A stretch of 64,000 nucleotides of DNA from Haloarcula sp. CBA1129. GTDB lineage: Archaea > Halobacteriota > Halobacteria > Halobacteriales > Haloarculaceae. Below are positions 58,363 to 64,000 of this stretch, piece by piece. Below the pieces are notes generated by a model. It searched no databases and had not been told where the DNA came from. It saw only the letters and a program-made list of their open reading frames with translations. The translations under genes and the position numbers were made by a program. Every line of letters starts with the position of its first letter. Position 1 is the stretch's first letter. The stretch lies in the NCBI RefSeq assembly GCF_008729015.1, contig NZ_RKSM01000003.1, positions 1 to 64,000 of the forward strand, read 5' to 3'.

Positions 58363-59088
58363 ATGACGGACCGACCATCGATACTCGTCCCGATCCGCGT
58401 GCTCGAAGGAGAATCGGTCCCTGAGGGTATCCCTGAGCTACTTGCGCATACCCACGTCGTCCTGCTGGGGTATCACGTCATCCCAGAACAGACTGCCCCC
58501 GGACAGGCCCGGATGCAGTTCGAGGACCGGGCCATGGGACGGCTCGATGAGTACGAAGAGATGTTCGAGGAGGCCGGAGCCACTGTCGAGCGGCGGCTCG
58601 TGTTCACCCATAACGGCCAGAAGACGATTGACCGCATGATTGCTGAACACGACTGTCTGGCCGTTCTCGTTCCGAACGCCACAGGACCGGTCGAAGACGT
58701 ACTGGTTCCAGTTCGTGGGGCCATCGGAGTTGACCGTCTGGCCCGTGTCGTCGCCAGCGTGTTCGGGAACACGGATGCCGACGTGACGTTGTATCACGTC
58801 GTGGACGAGGACACAACGGACGATGATATTCAGACACTTCTCAACGGGATGGCGGACCGATTAGCGCAGTTCGGGATGGACCCGTCGACTATCGAGACAC
58901 GGATCGACCGCGACCGGAACCCTCTGGACGCGATTGCGGACGTGGCTGAGTCGTTCGATACGGTCGTCATGGGTGAAACCGACCCGTCTCTTGTGACGTT
59001 CGTGTTCGGGATGCCAGCCGAGCAGGTCGCTAACCGGTTCCTCGGGCCGGTATTCGTGGTGCAGCGCGAACCTCCAGCGGACGAGTAA
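58363..59088 (+). CDS. Universal stress protein, two-domain
   Basis: 241 residues holding two USP-like domains. The first begins SILVPIRVLEGESVPEGIPE. The second carries VLVPVRGAIGVDRLARVVAS and ends with VVMGETDPSLVTFVFGMPAE and VANRFLGPVFVVQ, an altered form of the USP ATP-binding loop. It is co-transcribed with the APC permease upstream, so it probably tunes amino-acid transport. Confidence 0.85.
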   Translation: MTDRPSILVPIRVLEGESVPEGIPELLAHTHVVLLGYHVIPEQTAPGQARMQFEDRAMGRLDEYEEMFEEAGATVERRLVFTHNGQKTIDRMIAEHDCLAVLVPNATGPVEDVLVPVRGAIGVDRLARVVASVFGNTDADVTLYHVVDEDTTDDDIQTLLNGMADRLAQFGMDPSTIETRIDRDRNPLDAIADVAESFDTVVMGETDPSLVTFVFGMPAEQVANRFLGPVFVVQREPPADE

Positions 59089-59151
59089 CCCGGACAAGTC
59101 CAGCGTCCGGTCGGCTGGATAGTCATCGACGTATGGCAGCTTGTCACGTCC

Positions 59152-60759
59152 TCAGTGCCCCACTGCCCACGGATAGCCACCCGCAGCAGTATGTGCGTGG
59201 TCGTGGTCACTGTCGGTTGTGCGCTCGCCAGTGCTGGTCTGCACGACGTCGTCGACTCGAAGGATCTGTGTCACAACGGCAACTGCTCGATGTAGCGCAC
59301 TTTTGAACACTATGGGTGGCTCTATGACACCCGCGTCAGTCATATTGCAGGGACGGCCATCGGGGCCGACGCCGACCGCTTCTGACCCGCTGTCGTGTCG
59401 CTGTTTGAGCGTCGTCAGCGTGGCCAGTGGATCAGTGCCCGCGTTCGTAGCCAGTGTGCGCGGAATCGCTTCCAGCGCGGCTCCGAACCCATCGAAGACG
59501 AGCTGTGTCCGGTCCGGTCTCTCACAGGATAGCGCGGAGAGGTCCATTGCCAGTGCGGTCGGCACCGCACCGCCGCCCGGAACAAACGTTCCGTCAGCAA
59601 CTGCGGCACGGGTCACGTCGATACAGTCAGCGACGATACGGCGGACCTCTTCCGCGACGTGAGGCGTGCCGCCACGGAGGAGAAGTGATGCTCGTTGCTC
59701 CTCGGGACAGCCCTGCAGCACGAGTGTCTGAGTCGTCCCGACCGTACGCTGCGTGACAGATCCGACAGTCCCGGTGTCGTCTGCAGTAAGGTTGTCGATG
59801 GACATGACTGGCGTACTCCCTGTCGCTCGGGCAATGACGTCGAACTCGTCCTGCCGGGTCCGCTCGACGGGGAGCACGCCGCGCTGTGCAAGCGCAGTTC
59901 TGACTGCCTCGTCGATGGATTTCTGGCAGAGGAGGACAGCCGCGCCCGACTGCGTCACCTGTGTCACGAGCGCCGTTCTGCGGCCCTTTTCGTGGTCCTG
60001 AAACGCGCTCCGCTGTGTCGCGTCCTGAAGCTCCACTGACTCGACGCGGTCGGGATCCTCGATGCCGATTTCGGCGTCGACCATCGCGATAGCCGGCTCG
60101 TCGTGCGTCCGGATACGTGGGAGATTGAGAGCTTCGAGGGATGTCGACGACGTCTCCAAATCGACCAGCACACCGTCGAGACATGCTGATTCACGGAGTT
60201 CTCCGCCGGGATATGACGTGAGTGTAAGCTTCGACATGTCGAACTCGACAGCTTGCAGTGCACTGAGGGTTAGTTCGGCGAACCGGTCAGTCGAAGCGTC
60301 GTCCCACCGTCCCGTAACGGCGGTTTTCGCGATGTCTGCGAGTCGGTCGTCGTGGTGACTGCGCAGGCCACGTTTGTACTGCTCAAGCCGGTCAACGGCG
60401 ACCTCGGAAGCCCTGACGTAGCCGTCGATGATTGTCGTCGGATGAAGCCCATTCGAGCGGAGCGTTGCGGCTTCCTCAAGCAGTGCGCCGACCAATACGA
60501 CCGCCGTTGTCGTTCCGTCCCCGATGGCACTGTCCTGTGCAGCCGCGGCCTGTTCGACCAGCCGACCGATTGGATGCGTGATATCCATCCACTCGATGAT
60601 GCTTGACCCGTCGTTGGTGACGATGACCGTTCCGTTCTCGCCGACGACCATCTTGTCCAGTCCGTTGGGCCCGAGCGTCGTCCGGATTGCATCGGCGAGT
60701 TGTCCTGTGGCAGTCTGTGGCGGTTTCGGCTCGTCAGTGTCGCCATCATCTCCCAACAT
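59152..60759 (-). CDS. Divergent group II chaperonin (thermosome-like)
   Basis: 535 residues. The equatorial ATP-binding signatures GDGTTTAVVL (80-89, with D81) and LGPNGLDKM (29-37) and VTNDGSSII are kept. The GGGA block (VPGGGAVPTALAM) and the late IEPPIVFKSALHRAVA ... ILRVDDVVQTS are also present. The apical domain and C-terminus are divergent, the usual Gly-Gly-Met tail is replaced by a DHDHAHTAAGGYPWAVGH end, and the usual glutamate after GGGA is a Pro. It could be a non-canonical subunit or assembly factor rather than a full folding ring. It reads toward the USP gene, so they converge. Confidence 0.8.
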   Translation of the reverse strand: MLGDDGDTDEPKPPQTATGQLADAIRTTLGPNGLDKMVVGENGTVIVTNDGSSIIEWMDITHPIGRLVEQAAAAQDSAIGDGTTTAVVLVGALLEEAATLRSNGLHPTTIIDGYVRASEVAVDRLEQYKRGLRSHHDDRLADIAKTAVTGRWDDASTDRFAELTLSALQAVEFDMSKLTLTSYPGGELRESACLDGVLVDLETSSTSLEALNLPRIRTHDEPAIAMVDAEIGIEDPDRVESVELQDATQRSAFQDHEKGRRTALVTQVTQSGAAVLLCQKSIDEAVRTALAQRGVLPVERTRQDEFDVIARATGSTPVMSIDNLTADDTGTVGSVTQRTVGTTQTLVLQGCPEEQRASLLLRGGTPHVAEEVRRIVADCIDVTRAAVADGTFVPGGGAVPTALAMDLSALSCERPDRTQLVFDGFGAALEAIPRTLATNAGTDPLATLTTLKQRHDSGSEAVGVGPDGRPCNMTDAGVIEPPIVFKSALHRAVAVVTQILRVDDVVQTSTGERTTDSDHDHAHTAAGGYPWAVGH

Positions 60760-60790
60760 TAGCGTTGCCAGCCAGCGTTGTCTCTATCCC

Positions 60791-62065
60791 TCATTCCAGT
60801 GGGTCGTCGGTGACACAGAGGTCACCGCGGTCCGCGCTATTGTGTTCGATACCCGTCGGAGACGCGTCGAAGTCGAACGCGCCGGTCGGCAGCGCGAGCG
60901 TCGAACAGGCGTTTGGCACGTCCACGACGCCGCTCTGTCGCCCCTCGACCGGGACGGTCCCGAGAATGTGCAGCGCCTGCTGGCCGGTGTAGCCGAACTG
61001 CTTGAGATAGTCGATAGCCTGAAGACAGGCCCGGCGGTAGGCCGTGTGTGAATCGATGTACTTCTGCTCGCCGTCCTCGGTCACCGAGTAGCCACAGAAG
61101 GTGACGTAGTCCTCGAAGTTCGGCCCGCGGTGGCCCGGTTCAAAGATCGGGTGATCGACGCCGAATTTCTCCATCCCGTCTTTCACGAGGTCGAATTCGA
61201 GGTCGACGTAGGCGGCCATCTCGATTGCGCCACAGAAGGATATCTCGCCGTCGCCCTGTGAAGCGTGGAAGTCACCGATGCCGAACTTCGCGCCCTCGAC
61301 GTAGACCGGGAAATACACCGTCGAGCCGATAGAGAGGTCCTTGATGTCGTGGTTCCCGCCGTGTTCCCGGGGTGGAACGGTGCGGGCCGCGACTTCCGCT
61401 GCCTCCTCGGCCTCGTCGGGGTCCATCTCCCCCATGAGCGCCCCGTCGGGCGTCGGCGGGTTCGCTACGCCGGGTTCCGCCTCTCCGGTCGGATGGTTCG
61501 GTATCGACTCGGGGTCCTCGGCGTGTTTGTCGATAAGTTCCTGTTCGCGTTCGTTCCACGCTTCCAGCAGTTCTTCGCTGGGGGCACACCCCGCAAGCCC
61601 GGGGTGGATCTTCCCCTCGTACTCGACATCGGGGATGTGACGAGACGAGACTGTGTAGCCGTCGATGTCCCAGATGGATTTCGCCGCCTTAGGGAAGTGG
61701 TCGGTCAGGAAGCCGCCACCGTTTTGCTGGGAGAACGTGCCAGTGAACCCGAACTCTGAGCGGTCGTTGAGCGGCCCCATGTCGTGGAACTCGACTTTCA
61801 GCAGGTCGCCCGGTTCGGCACCGTTGACGTGCACGGGACCCGCGAGATAGTGGACTTGCGAGAGGTCCACGTCGCGGACCTCGTTGGCGTTGTCGTTATC
61901 AGTTATCTGTCCACCGGTCCAGTCTAGAGCCTCCAGTCGCATGCTCTCGCCCGGGTCCGCTTCGACGACCGCTGGGATGTCCGGGTGCCACCGATTGAAC
62001 GGGTTCGCACCCGGTTGTTCGTCTGGCGCACTATCGACATCAACCTCAAACTTTGTCTCGGGCAT
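60791..62065 (-). CDS. Acetamidase/formamidase (FmdA-like)
   Basis: 424 residues from MPETKFEVDV. The FmdA/AmdA blocks HYLAGPVHVNGAEPGDLLKV, HPGLAGCAPSEELLEAWNER, REHGGNHDIKDLSIGSTVYF and GIGDFHASQGDGEISFCGAI are present, with the metal-binding residues of the family. It hydrolyses formamide (and acetamide in some homologues) to ammonia and the acid. This is a nitrogen source like urea, and the neighbourhood carries the urea genes. The upstream frame to 62095 is rejected as unlike the family. Confidence 0.93.
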   Translation of the reverse strand: MPETKFEVDVDSAPDEQPGANPFNRWHPDIPAVVEADPGESMRLEALDWTGGQITDNDNANEVRDVDLSQVHYLAGPVHVNGAEPGDLLKVEFHDMGPLNDRSEFGFTGTFSQQNGGGFLTDHFPKAAKSIWDIDGYTVSSRHIPDVEYEGKIHPGLAGCAPSEELLEAWNEREQELIDKHAEDPESIPNHPTGEAEPGVANPPTPDGALMGEMDPDEAEEAAEVAARTVPPREHGGNHDIKDLSIGSTVYFPVYVEGAKFGIGDFHASQGDGEISFCGAIEMAAYVDLEFDLVKDGMEKFGVDHPIFEPGHRGPNFEDYVTFCGYSVTEDGEQKYIDSHTAYRRACLQAIDYLKQFGYTGQQALHILGTVPVEGRQSGVVDVPNACSTLALPTGAFDFDASPTGIEHNSADRGDLCVTDDPLE

Positions 62066-62478
62066 TACGGCCACTATATCGGATAGGTTACACATAAGTG
62101 TTCGGCTGGTTGACGTTTAGAAATTACAGTTTTAGCACATATACTACAGTATTTAAAAGAGTATGCTCGGTAGAAGAATCATGTATATACGTATTGTCTG
62201 TATAAGTGTACACAGACTTCCTGAAAGAGTCTCACTTGAGGTCGGTTCATTTTATTTATGACACCTGCTCGCCGATTCTGGAAGCCCCTATCGGATTATA
62301 CTACATACTATGTCAGTCGTCGTGAATACGGCAATTCTACTCACGGGATTTGTAGCAAGCAGTTGGTCAGTACAGAGTGCGTAGCTACCAACCGACATTT
62401 TCACGGGATATTCGGAGGATTCGCCACTACAGAACCGATTCTCACAAGATATTTATCATATCAATTTAGCATGAGAAC
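62066..62478. other. AT-rich intergenic region
   Basis: About 410 bp with no supported gene; a frame from 62258 reads poorly. A GTATTGT at 62191-62197 is the sulfur-island motif, here about 125 nt before the formamidase start. Three loose CACGGGAT/CACAAGAT repeats occur at 62346-62455. ATATTTATC near 62450 fits the promoter of the lipoprotein downstream. Confidence 0.4.
62191..62197 (+). promoter_or_regulatory. Isolated GTATTGT motif
   Basis: Sequence GTATTGTCTGTA, 11 of 12 identical to the motif pair at 28645-28660 read on the other strand. Its position upstream of the formamidase is distant, so a regulatory role is doubtful. Confidence 0.25.
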
Positions 62479-62913
62479 ATGGAACGCCGTGAGGTACCCG
62501 TGTCTGTGTTTTCAGTGGGATTCCTTTCTGGATGTATGAAAGACGGGACCGGTTCAACTACCCCGACCAACACAAGCACTGAATCAACTACCCCGACCAA
62601 CACAAGCACAACCACTACATCCACGGATACTTGCTACCCGGAGTTTTGTGAAGGGTCAATTATAGCTGAAGTAGACGTGGACGCTAGTTTTTCAGGTACG
62701 GCTGTACTAGAAGCGGCATGTCGTCAGAGAAGCTACGAACTCCAATCAGGCGACTCGGTCACGATTATACGGCAGGTTGACGGCGAGACCTGCGATATTA
62801 CGATCTCTGTCGATGGTCAGACAGTGTTTGACCGTAATATCCAAGATTACGTTTCTCTGTCTCTTCGGGTTGGTCCAGATGGCAACGTCTCTGAATCTAT
62901 AGTAGAATTGTAA
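62479..62913 (+). CDS. Small Thr-rich lipoprotein
   Basis: 144 residues. A signal of about 18 residues ends in lipobox LSGC (19 as the anchored Cys). A Thr/Ser-rich linker with tandem repeats (TTPTNTST twice) gives way to a beta-rich domain of about 85 residues (VDVDASFSGTAVLEAACRQR). The repeats are 24-bp tandem copies in DNA, prone to slippage. The domain carries three cysteines. Function is unknown; the fold is probably exposed at the surface. Confidence 0.65.
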   Translation: MERREVPVSVFSVGFLSGCMKDGTGSTTPTNTSTESTTPTNTSTTTTSTDTCYPEFCEGSIIAEVDVDASFSGTAVLEAACRQRSYELQSGDSVTIIRQVDGETCDITISVDGQTVFDRNIQDYVSLSLRVGPDGNVSESIVEL

Positions 62914-63209
62914 TTAACGCAATTTGATTGATATTTTGGCCCTGAAGTAGACGGTCAATATGCACGCCCACTGACCGGTTTTTTCAGCCAGTTGGATAAA
63001 TAAAGAAAACGTATTCACAACAACTGATATTGCTGATGTCCGAGAGTCTGTGGTACGCAGACTCACCGGCACCCAGCCAGATCGCAGAAGCAGTCTCGGA
63101 CTGGGGACTCTGGAGTGTTGGTACACACTTACAGCCCGAGATCGTGCCAAAGGCGGTTTACGAGAGTCACACCAGATTCTCCAAATATTCGAGGGTACAA
63201 GTACCGTGT
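62914..63209. other. Intergenic region before SCO1
   Basis: About 295 bp with a T-rich run (GGTTTTTTC near 62978) that may end the lipoprotein message, and no supported gene. Longer frames upstream of the SCO1 start are rejected. Confidence 0.35.
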
Positions 63210-63887
63210 ATGCGCCGACGGACGGTCCTCAAATCGACTGGTGCGGTTGGAACGATTGTTGGAGTCGCCGGCTGTCTCGGTGGTGGCAGGTCCGGGGATT
63301 CGAACCCCGATGTCGTTCTCGAAGAGCCCGACCGGGAGTTCGAGAGCAGCGACGTTCCGTACCCCGCATGGGGCGAACAGATTCCGGACGTGAGTATCTC
63401 TGTGCCGGCCGACTCGGAGGACATTCGATTGCGAGATGTTGAAACGCCAGCCCTCCTCACGTTCTTCTATAGTCACTGTCAGACCGTGTGTCCCGTTCTC
63501 ATCTCAACGCAACGAAATATCCAGAGCCACGCACAGAACAACGGTTACGCTGATGCGGTCCGGTTTCTCCCGATAACCTTCGACCCCGACCGTGACACTG
63601 CAGACCGGCTCGGGGCGTATGCCGACGAGATGAACGTCGACGCCGATAGCGACAACTGGCAGTTCCTTCGGCCAGCGTCGAAGCAGCGAGCGACGGATGT
63701 CATACAGGACCAGTTCGGGGTTGTGTTCCAGCGTACCGAGCCTGAAAACATGGATATGTACATGTTCACGCACACAGCACTGACGCTACTCGTCAACGCC
63801 GATGGATACGTCGAGCGTGCCTATCGGTCGAAGTCGCCGGACGAAGAAACCATTATTTCCGACCTACAAACGGTGAGAAACGCGTGA
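63210..63887 (+). CDS. SCO1/SenC-family copper-binding protein
   Basis: 225 residues from MRRRTVLKSTGAVG, a Tat-type lipobox leader (VAGC, C22). The SCO fold has the CxxxC metal site C90-x3-C94 (SHCQTVCPVL) and H188 (FTHTALTLLV), the third copper ligand. It delivers copper to the CuA centre of cytochrome c oxidase or keeps it reduced. It is coupled to a downstream redoxin gene by a GTGA overlap. Confidence 0.94.
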   Translation: MRRRTVLKSTGAVGTIVGVAGCLGGGRSGDSNPDVVLEEPDREFESSDVPYPAWGEQIPDVSISVPADSEDIRLRDVETPALLTFFYSHCQTVCPVLISTQRNIQSHAQNNGYADAVRFLPITFDPDRDTADRLGAYADEMNVDADSDNWQFLRPASKQRATDVIQDQFGVVFQRTEPENMDMYMFTHTALTLLVNADGYVERAYRSKSPDEETIISDLQTVRNA

Positions 63888-64000
63888 ACCGCCGGCAGGT
63901 CGTTACGGCGGTTACAGGACTCGGCCTCACTGGGGGGAGTCTGTGGGTTGCCCAGAACGGGCTGTCGGGCATCCAGCCCCGGGACACAGACCAGCTTCCG
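63884..64000 (+). CDS. Start of a further exported redox protein (cut by the window)
   Basis: A GTG-led frame overlapping the SCO1 stop (GTGA), reading NRRQVVTAVTGLGLTGGSLW before the window ends. It begins with a Tat-type signal. In other haloarchaea the gene after SCO1 is often a TlpA/thioredoxin-like exported redoxin, and the coupling fits, but the domain is not in view. Confidence 0.5.
   Translation, partial: MNRRQVVTAVTGLGLTGGSLWVAQNGLSGIQPRDTDQLP

Noticed and set aside
62258-62539. 93-codon ORF in the AT-rich region
   Set aside because: Its composition is unlike haloarchaeal proteins, and it overlaps the well-supported lipoprotein gene.
63040-63210. Frame with an ILQIFEGTS stretch like the end of acyl-CoA dehydrogenases
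   Set aside because: The match is limited to about ten residues, and the rest of the frame does not resemble the family.

Overview
The window is haloarchaeal chromosomal DNA, most like Haloarcula. The evidence is the GC-rich, acidic proteome, Tat-type lipoprotein leaders, leaderless promoters with a TATA box about 25-30 nt before the start codon, an HTH_10 (bacterio-opsin activator type) regulator, and 16S/23S/5S genes with haloarchaeal ends. The rRNA operon lacks both the spacer tRNA-Ala and the distal tRNA-Cys. It has a clear pre-23S processing helix but no visible pre-16S helix, which matches the rrnB-type operon described for Haloarcula marismortui.

Layout. 1-4.1 kb: a UvrD-type helicase fused to a PD-(D/E)XK nuclease, then a wrecked TnpB with its 3' hairpin intact. 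4.3-10.5 kb: a GNAT enzyme and the rRNA operon with promoters, spacer, processing stem and terminator. 10.6-15.7 kb: a winged-helix regulator with a membrane partner, divergent from an ABC exporter across a perfect inverted repeat, then small membrane proteins. 15.9-22.4 kb: a flavin-oxidoreductase-like protein, a second winged-helix regulator, and a 1484-residue PAS/GAF/HTH_10 sensor-regulator. 22.7-31.9 kb: a sulfur-handling island (CoA-disulfide-reductase-like flavoprotein, Cys-rich HTH regulator, two YeeE/YedE half-transporters, rhodanese-metallo-beta-lactamase, TusA, DsrE-like protein, thioredoxin, DUF302 protein, methyltransferase), with decayed genes at its left edge. 32.0-42.8 kb: the urease operon ureBCAGDEF facing a urea ABC transporter urtABCDE. 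43.0-63.9 kb: mixed metabolic and transport genes (NSS transporter, MaoC-like hydratase, PQQ proteins, USPs, sulfatase-like hydrolase, thioredoxin-reductase-like flavoprotein, RNase HI, APC permease, chaperonin-like protein, formamidase, SCO1 protein) and the start of a further redox gene cut by the window end.

How the genes fit together. The urtABCDE transporter would import urea, urease would split it to ammonia and CO2, and the formamidase at 60.8 kb would release ammonia from formamide, so the right half carries strong nitrogen-scavenging capacity. The sulfur island looks like a thiosulfate or persulfide uptake and transfer pathway: YeeE/YedE import, rhodanese and TusA/DsrE sulfur relay, ETHE1-like persulfide oxidation, and thioredoxin and CoA-disulfide reduction. 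Copies of ACAATAC/GTATTGT sit just before several of its start codons and suggest a shared regulator, possibly the three-cysteine HTH protein at 25.8 kb.

Small items that are easily missed: a 37-codon upstream ORF overlapping urtA, a 46-residue zinc-finger microprotein, two short membrane peptides, a tRNA-Ala-like relic in the rRNA spacer, and two copies of an 80-bp MITE-like inverted-repeat element.
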